From Streptomyces sp. NBC_00083 (lineage in GTDB: Bacteria > Actinomycetota > Actinomycetes > Streptomycetales > Streptomycetaceae), in NCBI RefSeq assembly GCF_026343295.1, contig NZ_JAPELY010000001.1, positions 3,534,001-3,598,000 on the forward strand: a stretch of 64,000 bases of DNA, read 5' to 3'. The notes beneath the pieces were generated by a model, which was not told the origin of the DNA, made no database searches, and saw only the letters and a list, made by a program, of their open reading frames with translations. Both the position numbers and the translations under genes were made by a program. Positions 44,451 through 53,099 of the stretch are shown piece by piece (positions within the stretch are counted from its first letter, which is position 1; each line of letters begins with the position of its first letter).

Positions 44451-45376
44451 CACAGCGTCAGCCGCAGCCCCACCAGGCCGACCCCGACCAGCTCGTCTTC
44501 CAGCAGTACCGCACGCTGCTGTTCTCCGTCGCGTACCGCATCCTCGGCTCCGCGGCCGACGCGGAGGACGTCGTCCAAGATGCCTGGCTCAAGTGGTCGG
44601 CTTCCGATCGCTCCCAAGTCGCGGATCCCAAGGCGTACTTGGCCCGCATCATCTCCAACCTGGCGATGGAGCGAATCCGTTCGACGCGCCACCAGCGCGA
44701 GACGTACGTCGGCCCCTGGCTGCCCGAACCGATCCTCACCGGTCCGGACACCGCCGAGGGCGCCGCCGCGGCGGACTCGGTCTCCATGGCCCTGCTGGTC
44801 GTCCTGGAGACGTTGAGCCCGCTGGAGCGCGCGGTGTTCGTCCTGAAGGAGGTCTTCGCCTTCAGCTACGGGGAGATCGCGGAGGCGGTCGAACGCTCCG
44901 AGCCGGCGGTCCGGCAGGCCGCGCACCGCGCCCGCGAACATGTGCAAGCCCGCCGGCCCCGGTTCACCGCGGACCGCGCCAGCCAACGCGACGTCACCGA
45001 GCGGTTCTTCGCGGCGGCGACGGGCGGTGACATCAACACCCTGATGGAGGTGCTGTCCCCGGACGTCACCCTGTGGACCGACGGCGGCGGCAAGGTTCGC
45101 CAGGCGCTCAAGCCGGTCATCGGCCTGGAGACCGTCGCCCGCTGGTTCGCCGCGCTCGGCACCACCACCTACCAGGGTGTCGAACCCGGCCAGATGCGAG
45201 CGGAGATCACCTCGATCAACGGCGGACCGGGTGTGGTCTTCCGTGGTCCGGACCGCGTGATCGCCACGATGACCTTCGACCTCGACCCAGAGGGCCGTAT
45301 CGCGGCGATCCACAATGTCGCCAACCCCGACAAGCTCCTCGCCGTGGCCGATGGAGCACGACACCAACTCATCTGA
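44447..45376 (+). CDS. sigJ: ECF41-family RNA polymerase sigma factor (SigJ-like)
   Basis: The protein has 309 residues. Sigma region 2 (FQQYRTLLFSVAYRILGSAA, DAEDVVQDAWLKW) and region 4 (SPLERAVFVLKEVFAFSYGE, AVRQAAHRAREHV) are followed by a SnoaL-like C-terminal extension of about 110 residues. The three motifs described for ECF41 are all present: WLPEP, DGGGKV and NPDKL. In this family the extension acts as an internal regulator instead of an anti-sigma factor. GTG 44447 overlaps the flavoprotein stop (GTGA). It probably drives the promoter at 43175-43202. The symbol is by family resemblance only. The inducing signal is unknown. Confidence 0.9.
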   Translation: MTQRQPQPHQADPDQLVFQQYRTLLFSVAYRILGSAADAEDVVQDAWLKWSASDRSQVADPKAYLARIISNLAMERIRSTRHQRETYVGPWLPEPILTGPDTAEGAAAADSVSMALLVVLETLSPLERAVFVLKEVFAFSYGEIAEAVERSEPAVRQAAHRAREHVQARRPRFTADRASQRDVTERFFAAATGGDINTLMEVLSPDVTLWTDGGGKVRQALKPVIGLETVARWFAALGTTTYQGVEPGQMRAEITSINGGPGVVFRGPDRVIATMTFDLDPEGRIAAIHNVANPDKLLAVADGARHQLI

Positions 45377-45684
45377 TGCGTGGGGGAGTTGTTGCCGATA
45401 TCCGCTGATGGCTTCCCGTCGACCGTGACACCGCCCGAGGAGGTGAGACCCGTGAACGCTGTATCGATGAGGGTGCTCCCCCTTGCCGTCAGGGCCGGCG
45501 AGGACGGGCCTTGCCCTGTTCGACTCCTTCGCCTCCAAGGGAAGTCGCTGCACGTGAACTCCGGCAAGCACAAGGAGCTGGGCTCGGCCGCGATCGGCTC
45601 ACAACGCCTCTAGCATCGTCTCGAGGTCATCAACGGCTTCATGGCAGGCACCGGTCCGATTCGGGCAGCGCCTCGACGTGGCAG
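45377..45684. other. 308-bp gap without a recognised gene
   Basis: A short rightward frame (about 45380-45613) has no motifs I recognise. No hairpin terminator is obvious after the sigma-factor gene. Confidence 0.3.
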
Positions 45685-46296
45685 TCAGTCGCTGCGGGTC
45701 GCCCAGATCTCTACGTACGGGCCCCGATCCACCTCGTCGATCGTGAACCCCGTCCCTGCCACCGCGGCTGCGAACTCATCGGGATCCCACACGGTGTACC
45801 ACCGTCGGCCGTCCGGCTCATCAAGCCAGCCGGTACGGCCGGTGGCACTCAGACACGCATACATCCGGCCCCTGGGTCGCAACAGTCCGGCGAACTGCCC
45901 CAACACGTCCACCACGTCCTCGGTGTCGAGGTGGACGAGCGACGCGGATGCCCAGATCCCGTCGAACGTTCCGGCCGGAAACCGTGATCCGACCTCGCGC
46001 AGGTCACACTCAGACGTGGGCGCGTGGGCGTTGGCCATCGCCACGAACACTGGATTGAGATCGACACCGCGCACCACATGCCCGTGCGCCCGGAACCTCG
46101 CGAGGTCACGTCCGGGACCACACCCCGCGTCGAGGATCAGCGAGGGCGCGGGCAGGGCGCCCGCGAATCGCTCAACACGATCCGCCATCTTCGGAGCATG
46201 CGCAGCCGCGTATGCGCCGGCGTGGCCGCTGTAGACGGCGACCGACTCGGCTACCGGGTCCTGCTGCCCTCCGGGGGATGTGGTGCGTGACTTCAT
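45685..46296 (-). CDS. Class I SAM-dependent methyltransferase
   Basis: The protein has 203 residues. Motif I is LILDAGCGPGRDLARFRAHG, with VVRGVDLNPVFVAMA carrying the ribose-binding acid, and GIWASASLVHLDTEDVVDVL is the post-motif typical of UbiE/BioC-like small-molecule methyltransferases. The C-terminal part (WYTVWDPDEFAAAVAGTGF) is the usual beta-strand end of this group. ATG 46296 follows GGGGGA. It is monocistronic, and the substrate is unknown. Confidence 0.85.
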   Translation of the reverse strand: MKSRTTSPGGQQDPVAESVAVYSGHAGAYAAAHAPKMADRVERFAGALPAPSLILDAGCGPGRDLARFRAHGHVVRGVDLNPVFVAMANAHAPTSECDLREVGSRFPAGTFDGIWASASLVHLDTEDVVDVLGQFAGLLRPRGRMYACLSATGRTGWLDEPDGRRWYTVWDPDEFAAAVAGTGFTIDEVDRGPYVEIWATRSD

Positions 46297-46416
46297 TCCC
46301 CCATCATGAGCCGCCCCTACGTCGTCGACCAGTGGCCAGAACTCCAAGGGATCAAGCTCATACGCTCCCACCCAGCGATCCAGGCAGTCTCCCTGGCTCA
46401 TCCTGAAACGCTGGTG

Positions 46417-46640
46417 TCAGTGACGCTTCCGTCCCGCGGGCGGGGCCGTCGAACGCGGCGGCCCGGTGCGCTGTTCCAGGCCGGCGAGGATGAGGGCGAG
46501 GCCGGCCTCGAATGCCTCCCCGTGGTCGAGTACGGGTACGTCGTCCGGCAGGTCCCCGTCCGTCTGCCTGTGCGGCTCGGCCTGCTTCTCCAGGACACAG
46601 CCCTTGCCCGCGGCGACGGCGCGACATGGGCCGCGCGTCT
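46417..46640 (-). pseudogene. Possible C-terminal fragment of a TetR regulator
   Basis: The peptide DLPDDVPVLDHGEAFEAGLALILAGLEQ resembles the C-terminal helix pair of TetR_C-type repressors (FxxGLDLILDGLE). Upstream sequence shows no helix-turn-helix in any frame, so only the tail remains. This is a weak call based on a short pattern. Confidence 0.4.
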
Positions 46641-46732
46641 GCGAGGTTCGCGGCTGCCGCCGGAATTGCGGATGCGCCCCGCCCGTCCGAGGGCGGGTGG
46701 GGCGCATCTCCTGAGGAGTCGAAATCCTGGGG

Positions 46733-47692
46733 TCAGGAAGCCATCAGGCGGAACATGTCGTACCCGAAACCGATCTTGACGGCGGGGGCGTAGGGGGCGG
46801 CGGCGTTGCCGGTGCCCCGGTAGTAGTACAGGTCGCCGTTGGCGGCACGGGCCAGCAGGTCGGCGGTGCCGTCGTTGTTCATGTCGCCGATCGACACCAG
46901 CTTGTCGTACATGTTCCAGCCGGCGCCGATCTTGGTGCGCGCGGCGAACGGCGCCTTGTAGTCGCCGGTGCCCTTGTAGAGCCACAGCACGCCCGCCTTG
47001 TCGCGAGCGACGATGTCGGCACGGCCGTCCCCGGTCAGGTCGCCCTGACCGGCGATCTGGGTGTACGCGTCCCAGCCCGAACCGATCTTGGTGCGCGGGG
47101 TCACCCGGCCGTCGGCGTACGCGAGGTACGTCCACAGCACGCCGGCCTTGTCGATGCCGATGATGTCGGACTGTGCGGCGCCGCCGAGGTCACCGGGCGA
47201 GAGGACCTTGTCGTAGATGCCCCAGCCGCCGCCTACGATGACCGTGTCAGTGTCGGTCGTGAACGACAGCTGGCCGTTCCACCAGAAGTAGAAGCCGTCC
47301 TGCAGGCCGTCCTTGTCGTTGTCGACGGCCTGGCTCTGGTTCAGTTCCGCGTAGCTGATGTCGGCGGCATCGATGAGCTTGATGCCTGCCTGAAGCCCGC
47401 CCGACAGGTTCTGCGGGTACAGGTAGAGGCTGCCCCGCTTGTCGACCGCGGTCAGGTCGAAGGCCGGGGTGCTGACGGTGCCCGGCGCCGCGGCTGCTCG
47501 CGGTTCGGCGGCGAACGCCGACGGCGCGTCCTTGTGGATCCTCTTCTGGACGGCCTCGGCCCGCTTGGTGGCCGCACCGCTCGGGTCCGGGCTCGCCGAG
47601 GCGGAGCCGACGGCCGCAGTGCCGGCGATCGCGAGGCTGAGCGCCGTGGCCGCGATGGTGTTGAGGACGCGGCGGCTCTTGAAGTACGTCAC
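46733..47692 (-). CDS. Secreted FG-GAP/VCBS-repeat protein
   Basis: The protein has 319 residues. A signal peptide (TIAATALSLAIAGTAAVGSASA, cleavage near residue 33) leads into a beta-propeller-like region of repeats such as LSPGDLGGAAQSDIIGIDKAG, GQGDLTGDGRADIVARDKAG and SIGDMNNDGTADLLARAANG. Each has the calcium-binding DxxxDGxxD-like pattern in its later copies. These proteins are exported and often bind sugars or surfaces; no catalytic domain is attached here. The start is GTG 47692. It is divergent from a membrane protein gene with a 372-bp gap containing PHO-box-like repeats. The role is unknown. Confidence 0.85.
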   Translation of the reverse strand: MTYFKSRRVLNTIAATALSLAIAGTAAVGSASASPDPSGAATKRAEAVQKRIHKDAPSAFAAEPRAAAAPGTVSTPAFDLTAVDKRGSLYLYPQNLSGGLQAGIKLIDAADISYAELNQSQAVDNDKDGLQDGFYFWWNGQLSFTTDTDTVIVGGGWGIYDKVLSPGDLGGAAQSDIIGIDKAGVLWTYLAYADGRVTPRTKIGSGWDAYTQIAGQGDLTGDGRADIVARDKAGVLWLYKGTGDYKAPFAARTKIGAGWNMYDKLVSIGDMNNDGTADLLARAANGDLYYYRGTGNAAAPYAPAVKIGFGYDMFRLMAS

Positions 47693-48064
47693 GAATTTCC
47701 CCCCTGTTGCATGTTCAGCAGCGGCATCACCTCGAAGGGGTGCCGCAGTTTCCCCGATAGTCTTTCACAGCCTCTTCACAGCTTGTTCGGCCGATCCTGA
47801 ATTCCGGACGTACGAATCCGAGCGGTGAACCGTCGCGTTCGGTTCCGCCGTGTGCGAATTGCCGGATCGTCCGGCGTCACCAGCGGACGCATCCGGCTCC
47901 TTCCGCGGCGTCGGTCGGGCCCGATGCATGCCCCGCACGCCGCCCGCTCACCTGTCTGTCGCACAATTGAGGTTCTCTGCCTTCCCCTTGACGGTGATTC
48001 AGGACCAGTGGCCAGACCCGCAGGGGCGAGGTAGGCAGACCGAAGCACACCCCCGGCACATTGG
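47693..48064. promoter_or_regulatory. 372-bp divergent promoter region with 11-bp direct repeats
   Basis: TTCACAGCCTC, TTCACAGCTTG and TTCGGCCGATC follow each other at an exact 11-bp period from 47764 to 47796, some 70-100 bp upstream of the FG-GAP gene. PhoP boxes in Streptomyces are built from 11-nt direct-repeat units with a TTCAC core, so phosphate control is plausible. The rest of the gap shows nothing distinctive. Confidence 0.45.
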
Positions 48065-49480
48065 ATGACTATGTGGACTGCCCTAGAGCCTCCCGCCATT
48101 ACCGTCGCCCCCGGTGACAGCGCCGTCGTCAGGTTGCGGGTGCGCAATACGGGGGACACGGTCGAGGAGTACCGGCTCACGCCCGTCGGTGACGCGGCCG
48201 GCTGGGCGAGTGTCGAGACGCCCGTGTTGCGGCTCTACCCGGGGGCGGAAAGCACCTCCGACATCACGTTCGCACCGCCGCGCACCTCGGATGCCGTGGC
48301 GGGCCCGACCCCGTTCGGCATCCGGATCGAGCCGCGCGAACACCCCGGGGACGCCGACGTCGTCGAGGGCCGGATCACCATAGGACCGTTCGCCGAGGTA
48401 CGGGCCGAACTGGTGCCGCGCTCCGTGCGGGGCCGCCGTCGCGCGCGTGGCCGGGTGGCCGTCGACAACCTCGGCAACCAGCCGCTGACCGCGTCCTTCT
48501 CCACCCGTGACAACGGTGACGCCGTGACCGTTGAGGCAAACCCCACCGCGGTGCGGGTTGACCCCGGCCGGGCCGGGTTCGCTGAAGTGAGACTGGCCGC
48601 CGTCAACGTCAGCTGGTTCGGCGGAACGCGCCAACACCCGTTCACCGTCGCGGTGTCGAGCCCAGGTGAGCCAACTCCGCAGGAGCTGCGGGGCACCTAC
48701 CTTCAGCCGTCCGTGTTTCCGCGCTGGGTGCTCGCGCTCGGCTCGATCCTGCTCGCGTTGATCGTGGCGTTCATCATGATCTGGCTCCGGCACGACACCG
48801 GAGTCAAGAGCCAGACCGCCGAGCAGGCGCCGGCCCGGCAGATCCCGCTCCCGCAGGGCACCCCGAGCGCGCTGCCGTCCGCCCCTGCCGCACCGTCGAA
48901 GGAGCCGAGTCCGCCGCCGTCCGTGCCGGCGCCCGATCCGTCCAAGCCGAAGCCGGGTGCGGGGGGATCCGGCGGTGGCGGTGGTGGGGGAGGGGGCCCG
49001 AAGAAGCCGCAGTACGACCCGACGAAGCTGGTGCGCATCCAGTCCGGACTCGGGATGTACCTGACGACGAAGACGTCCGACGCGCGGGAGGGGCGCTACG
49101 TCACCACCTGGGGCGAGATCAAGGACAACCCCACGTGGGACCAGTATTGGTACGTCCGCCCGCTTCCTCGCGATGAGTTCGCGTTCACCTCGTCCTCCGA
49201 GCCGTGGGCCGTCGTCGACAACCTGCGTGAGGGCAACAAGATCGAGATGTGGGGGGCGGTGGGCGGGGACCCCAGCCTCACCAACGGGCAGATGACCAGC
49301 AATCAGAAGTGGGCGATCCAGCCGATCGAGGGCGCGGAGGGATTTGTGAAGCTGGTCAGCAAGGACGACAAGTGGTGCCTGTCGGACCTGTCTCCCAACG
49401 ACAAGGTGCTCCAGGTCGCGGAGGTCCGCCCGTGCGGCGCCCTCCCCGCCGACCAGCAGCGCTGGCGCATAGTCGCCTGA
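48065..49480 (+). CDS. Membrane-anchored protein with Ig-like domains and C-terminal ricin-type beta-trefoil
   Basis: The protein has 471 residues. Residues 1-215 are two beta-sandwich (alpha-galactosidase NEW3 / Ig-like) domains (VAPGDSAVVRLRVRNTGDTV; RVAVDNLGNQPLTASFS). A single transmembrane helix (WVLALGSILLALIVAFIMIWL) lies near residue 220. A Pro-rich then Gly-rich linker (GGSGGGGGGGGGPKKP) leads to a C-terminal beta-trefoil (LVRIQSGLGMYLTTK ... WCLSDL ... QQRWRIVA). The N-terminus has no signal peptide, so the Ig-like half is probably cytoplasmic and the lectin-like half outside. Proteins of this layout are often labelled hydrolytic protein in Streptomyces; no catalytic site is visible. 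Confidence 0.8.
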   Translation: MTMWTALEPPAITVAPGDSAVVRLRVRNTGDTVEEYRLTPVGDAAGWASVETPVLRLYPGAESTSDITFAPPRTSDAVAGPTPFGIRIEPREHPGDADVVEGRITIGPFAEVRAELVPRSVRGRRRARGRVAVDNLGNQPLTASFSTRDNGDAVTVEANPTAVRVDPGRAGFAEVRLAAVNVSWFGGTRQHPFTVAVSSPGEPTPQELRGTYLQPSVFPRWVLALGSILLALIVAFIMIWLRHDTGVKSQTAEQAPARQIPLPQGTPSALPSAPAAPSKEPSPPPSVPAPDPSKPKPGAGGSGGGGGGGGGPKKPQYDPTKLVRIQSGLGMYLTTKTSDAREGRYVTTWGEIKDNPTWDQYWYVRPLPRDEFAFTSSSEPWAVVDNLREGNKIEMWGAVGGDPSLTNGQMTSNQKWAIQPIEGAEGFVKLVSKDDKWCLSDLSPNDKVLQVAEVRPCGALPADQQRWRIVA

Positions 49481-49507
49481 GTTGACGCGGGGGTTCGAGA
49501 CGCGAGC

Positions 49508-49930
49508 AGGGCCGGCGGTCCCGGCTGATCTCCGCGATCCGCGAGTACCGGGGCCATGAGGACGAACCGAAGGGCTTCGGCCGGCGCGACTTCCGCTGCC
49601 TGATCGTCCGCGCCCGCATCCAACTCGGCGGACCGGCCGTGCTGGTCTGGGACAGCGTCCGCCTGTACCTGGCGGCCGGTATGCGCGAATTCATCGTGGC
49701 GGACGCCGAGTTGCTCACGGTGTTTCGGATGCCCACTGATGCCCGGACCTCAGCCCGACCGAGGGTGTCTGGTCGCTGGTCAAGCCTGATCTCGGCAATC
49801 TTGCCACGGCTGACTTCGGCCAGATCACCCGCGTCGTGAAGCGCAAACTGACGATGCTGCAGTGCCGACCCGAGGCCATCGATAGCTGCCTCGCAGGCAC
49901 CGACCTGGACCTGTACCTGGACCTGGACCC
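49508..49930 (+). pseudogene. IS630-family transposase, C-terminal remnant with frameshift
   Basis: SRLISAIREYRGHEDEPKGF, RARIQLGGPAVLVWDSVRLY and AGMREFIVADAELLTVF match the second half of IS630 transposases. The frame then shifts near 49735 (one base missing) and continues as DLSPTEGVWSLVKPDLGNLA and CRPEAIDSCLAGTDL, including the catalytic E. The N-terminal half is absent. A conserved His after the D motif is Tyr here. It is not functional. Confidence 0.8.
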
Positions 49931-49998
49931 GTGTGCGTCGGGTCGACGGACCCGAAATTGGTCGAAGCTCAAAGCTGCTGGTCAGCTACGGTGATGGC

Positions 49999-50361
49999 AT
50001 GACTGCCAGCCTGCCCGAGGACGTAGCCGACGTGCTTGACCTCGTCCTGAACCTGGATGAGCCCGTTCATGTCGCCCTCCGACGGCAGGTGCCCCAACTC
50101 AGGGTGGAATCCCGCTGCAAGTGTGGGTGCGGCACCGCCTACTTCGAGTTCGACGCCGACGCGGTCGAGCCCGCGCCAACGGGCCCTGGCACCGTCGTGG
50201 CTGTCGACGTGCAGCTGTTCACCGAGACCGGCGAGTGCCCTGGCGAGGTTCTGGTCTTCGCGCAAGGCGGCTACCTCTCATGGCTGGAGATCTGCTCCTG
50301 GAGCGATGACGTCGAGGTGAATCTCGCCGCGGCACGGCGCTGGCTACAGCCACCGTCCTGA
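49999..50361 (+). CDS. Conserved hypothetical protein
   Basis: The protein has 120 residues and no family I can name. It is acidic with a CxCxC cluster (SRCKCGCGTAYFEF) that could bind a metal, and it ends in a predicted alpha/beta region (EVLVFAQGGYLSWLEICSWS). ATG 49999 is preceded by a weak purine stretch; the longer frame from 49933 runs into IS630 remnant sequence. Codon bias is normal for the genome, which supports a real gene. No operon partner is apparent. Confidence 0.6.
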   Translation: MTASLPEDVADVLDLVLNLDEPVHVALRRQVPQLRVESRCKCGCGTAYFEFDADAVEPAPTGPGTVVAVDVQLFTETGECPGEVLVFAQGGYLSWLEICSWSDDVEVNLAAARRWLQPPS

Positions 50362-50616
50362 ACCCGAGCCGACAACAGCCGGCGATCCCGGACCCTGACG
50401 CCGCCACCACGAGCCGTCCGACATCACGAGTTCGAGTTCAGTGGCATCGGCTTGGCGAGACCATGAACGGGCTTCCTTCTCACTCTTTGAATGAGTTGGT
50501 CCGATCTCTTTCCTCGCCTTCCGCTCCCGCGAAGAACGTCGGGCTCGCAGCGTGCCGCGCGGTGTGTTCACGGTCGACTGCATGGTCCTGCACCGGCTTC
50601 GACTTGTCGGCGGGAC

Positions 50617-51483
50617 CTAGCCCAGTACCCGCCCGAGGAAGCCGCGCAGGTAGCCCGCGACGACGTCCAGGTGACTTTCCAGCAGGAAGTGACCGCCGTT
50701 GACGAGGTGCACCTCGGTGTCCTGGGCGTCGCGGGCGAAGGCCTGTGCACCCGCCGGCCCGAAGATCTCGTCGTTGCGGCCCCACACGGCGAGCACGGGG
50801 ATCGCGCTGGTGCGCAGGAACTCGTGCAGCAGGGGGTAGAGCGGGCGGTTGTTCTGGTAGTCGCGGAACAGAGCCAGCTGGATCTTGTCGTTGCCCGGGC
50901 GGGAGACGAGTGCGAAGTCGTGCTGCCAGGTGTCGGGGCTGACCAGGCTCGGGTCGGGTACGCCGTGCAGGTACTGCCATCGGATGGCGTCGATGTCCAG
51001 CGCGGCGCGGACGGCGGGTTCGGTGTCGGGGCCCGGGTTCGCCCCGTAGGCCCAGACATCGGTCCAGAACGATTCGACGAAGCCGTCTTCGTATCCGTTG
51101 CCGTTCTGGGTCACGAGGGCGGAGATCCGGTCGGGGTGCCTGAGCGCGACGCGCCACCCGATGGGGGCGCCGTAGTCCTGGACGTAGAGGGCGTAGTGGT
51201 CCGCGCCCAGCTGATCGAGCAGTCCGCTGGTGATGTCGGCGAGGGCATCGAAGGTGTAGGTGAACTCATCTGCGAGGGGGGCCGCGGAGTGGCCGAAGCC
51301 GAGGTGGTCCGGCGCGATGACGTGATAGCTGTCGGCCAGCCGCGGGATGAGGTCGCGGAACATGAACGAACTCGTCGGGAAGCCGTGCAGCAGGACGATC
51401 ATGGGAGCGTCGGCGGGGCCGGCTTCGCGGTAGAAGATCTCGTGCCCGTCAACGACAGCGGTCCGGTGGTGCACCATACTCAT
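50617..51483 (-). CDS. Alpha/beta hydrolase, epoxide-hydrolase/haloalkane-dehalogenase type
   Basis: The protein has 288 residues. HGFPTSSFMFRDLIPRLA contains the HG-x-P oxyanion motif. The nucleophile elbow YVQDYGAPIGW carries aspartate in place of serine, the hallmark of epoxide hydrolases and haloalkane/haloacetate dehalogenases. The acid is in VWGRNDEIFG and the base in NGGHFLLESH. The cap lacks an obvious pair of epoxide-hydrolase tyrosines readable by eye, so either activity is possible. It is divergent from a CGNR regulator gene, with a repeat-rich 103-bp gap, and the two are likely functionally linked. Confidence 0.87.
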   Translation of the reverse strand: MSMVHHRTAVVDGHEIFYREAGPADAPMIVLLHGFPTSSFMFRDLIPRLADSYHVIAPDHLGFGHSAAPLADEFTYTFDALADITSGLLDQLGADHYALYVQDYGAPIGWRVALRHPDRISALVTQNGNGYEDGFVESFWTDVWAYGANPGPDTEPAVRAALDIDAIRWQYLHGVPDPSLVSPDTWQHDFALVSRPGNDKIQLALFRDYQNNRPLYPLLHEFLRTSAIPVLAVWGRNDEIFGPAGAQAFARDAQDTEVHLVNGGHFLLESHLDVVAGYLRGFLGRVLG

Positions 51484-51586
51484 TCTAACCCCTTCGGATA
51501 TCTGATCTGGTTAGCTTGGTGTCATGCAAGCATGTCATCGGCTAACCTGTCAAAGGATTCGAACTGGTTAGAGGAGGTGGCGCCCG
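51484..51586. promoter_or_regulatory. Divergent promoter with duplicated CTAACC-N18-GGTTAG operators
   Basis: CTAACC occurs at 51485-51490 and 51542-51547, and GGTTAG at 51509-51514 and 51566-51571. Each pair is separated by exactly 18 bp. The inner copies form a perfect 7-bp inverted repeat (GGTTAGC / GCTAACC) around a CATGC-AA-GCATG palindrome at 51523-51534. The whole gap is thus symmetric and probably binds the CGNR protein. Confidence 0.7.
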
Positions 51587-52066
51587 ATGGACGTTCTGCT
51601 GGACCTGCTCAACAGCAGGCCGCTGGTCAACGGCGAGGAACGGGACGGGCTTGGTGACGCGGCCGCCGGTAGACGCTGGGCGCGGGAGCACGGCGGCGAC
51701 GGCACTCTCGCGGAACTGGAGCTGCTGCGCGAGGCGCGGGACGCCCTGCGAGACGTCGTGTGCGGAGCGAGCTCGCCAGATGTGTTGGGCCCGCTGCTCG
51801 ACGGAGTCCGTCAAACTCCCGAGATCACCCCGGACGGTCTTCGGTGGACCGTCGAATCCCCCCGGCACGCCCGGCTGGCCGTGGAGGTGATCCTCGCCTG
51901 GGCCGCCACGGAGAAGGAGTTGCCCGGCCGGCTCCGCCCCTGCGCCAACGCCGAGTGCCGCCTGTTCCTGCTCGACCGCAGCCGCGCCAACCGTGCGCGC
52001 TGGTGCTCGATGGCCGTCTGCGGGAACCGCGAAAAAGCACGCCGCCACTATGAGCGCAGCCGCTGA
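51587..52066 (+). CDS. CGNR zinc-finger (ABATE-domain) regulator
   Basis: The protein has 159 residues. The N-terminal ABATE domain (LDLLNSRPLVNGEERDGLGD) is followed by a C-terminal CGNR zinc finger, RPCANAECRLFLLDRS ... ARWCSMAVCGNREKARRHY, with four cysteines and the family-naming CGNR signature. CGNR proteins are one-component DNA-binding regulators often divergent from the enzyme gene they control, as here with the epoxide-hydrolase-like gene. ATG 51587 follows GAGGAGG. Its operator is probably the symmetric repeat array between the two genes. Confidence 0.88.
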   Translation: MDVLLDLLNSRPLVNGEERDGLGDAAAGRRWAREHGGDGTLAELELLREARDALRDVVCGASSPDVLGPLLDGVRQTPEITPDGLRWTVESPRHARLAVEVILAWAATEKELPGRLRPCANAECRLFLLDRSRANRARWCSMAVCGNREKARRHYERSR

Positions 52067-52199
52067 TTTCTCTCGAGGCGCCAGTCGTCTCCACCTGGTA
52101 GAGCAGAGCTTGGAACACGTCCGGGATCAGGGGATCGCGCCCTTGCTCGACTCCAGGATCTGCCGCTCGATGCTGAACTCGTGGAGGAGCTGGGCGAGT

Positions 52200-52630
52200 G
52201 TGACGGCGATGGCGGTGCGGGCGGCGGCTGTCCCGCAAATGATCTTCGCGGGCGATGCCGAGCACAGCGTGGTGGAAGCCGTCGCCTTTCAGGCGGCAGT
52301 CACGGAGAATTTCCGGTACTTCATGCGGGCGAAGACGCGCTCCACGCGAGCCCGGACCTGTCTGTGGACTCGTTGTGCGCTTTCTTCCACTCGGGCAGTT
52401 CCCCGCCCTGGCGGCGCCGGTGGGGCATCACGAGTCCGGTGGCGGGATAGCTGCCGTCGGCGATCGGCATAGCCTTGCCGACCGCGGCTTCGGCTCCGGA
52501 CTCCGCCACCACCTCGCAGTCGTTGCGGTTGCCGGGGAGGGGCCACCCGACCACGACGACCCGGCGGGTGTCGGCGTCGATGACGACCCGGTGGATGGTG
52601 GAGCGCCGATAGTTCTTTGACTGCTCGACG
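52200..52630 (-). pseudogene. IS5-type (DDE_Tnp_4-like) transposase remnant, multiply frameshifted
   Basis: Fragments in different frames read IHRVVIDADTRRVVVVGW, NRNDCEVVAESGAEAAVGKA and IADGSYPATGLVMPHRRR, then VERVFARMKYRKF followed after a frame change by LRDCRLKGDGFHHAVLGIA. Together these are the C-terminal half of the common small IS5-group transposase, ending in the RMK...LRDCR...HHA signature. At least two frameshifts and the missing N-terminus make it inactive. Confidence 0.7.
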
Positions 52631-52711
52631 GCTCGACTGCTCGACAGCGGGACGGGCTGGCGCAGGGTCAAGTTGCGCGCCAGTACGCCGCGAGCAGCAG
52701 CACTCGGTCCT

Positions 52712-53011
52712 CTAACGGCAGCCCCCATGGCCGGTCCCGCCGGGCGGCGTCCGGTCCGGATCCTGAGGCGCCGGCCTTCTCAGCCGTTGGCGGAGCCAGA
52801 TGACGACCCCGGCCAGCAGCGGTGGGCCGAGGATCACCGCCTTGACCGCGGCCTTCGACGCCAACCACGCCATACCCCAGTAATGCCAACCGAGGAAGTA
52901 CCAGGCGCCCAGCCACACGAGGGCGGCGACGCTGATGGCCAGGACGGCGGCGAGGGCCGTTCTCCATCGGCTCCATTCGGTCGCACTGGCCGCGGAGTTG
53001 TGGTCGGTCAT
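52712..53011 (-). CDS. Small two-helix membrane protein
   Basis: The protein has 99 residues. Two transmembrane helices are predicted: RTALAAVLAISVAALVWLGA near residues 17-36 and AVILGPPLLAGVVIWL near 56-71, with a basic, Pro-rich C-terminal tail. ATG 53011 begins a normal N-terminus (MTDHNSAASATEW). I do not recognise a family. It is a plausible gene by bias and topology and has no close operon partner. Confidence 0.55.
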   Translation of the reverse strand: MTDHNSAASATEWSRWRTALAAVLAISVAALVWLGAWYFLGWHYWGMAWLASKAAVKAVILGPPLLAGVVIWLRQRLRRPAPQDPDRTPPGGTGHGGCR

Positions 53012-53099
53012 GGGGCTGAGCCTATAAAACGGACCCACCTGCGTGATCACCCCGGTGCGTGAACCGGTCACCAGCGAAGCCGGGCCAACATGTTCCGGA

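Noticed and set aside
45380..45613. A 77-codon rightward frame after the sigma-factor gene
   Set aside because: No recognisable family or ribosome-binding site, so it is left as an unexplained gap.
51484..51586. Iron box (DmdR1) reading of the GGTTAG/CTAACC repeats
   Set aside because: The half-sites resemble the iron box, but they are not arranged as the contiguous 19-bp palindrome. A dedicated CGNR operator explains the 18-bp spacing better.
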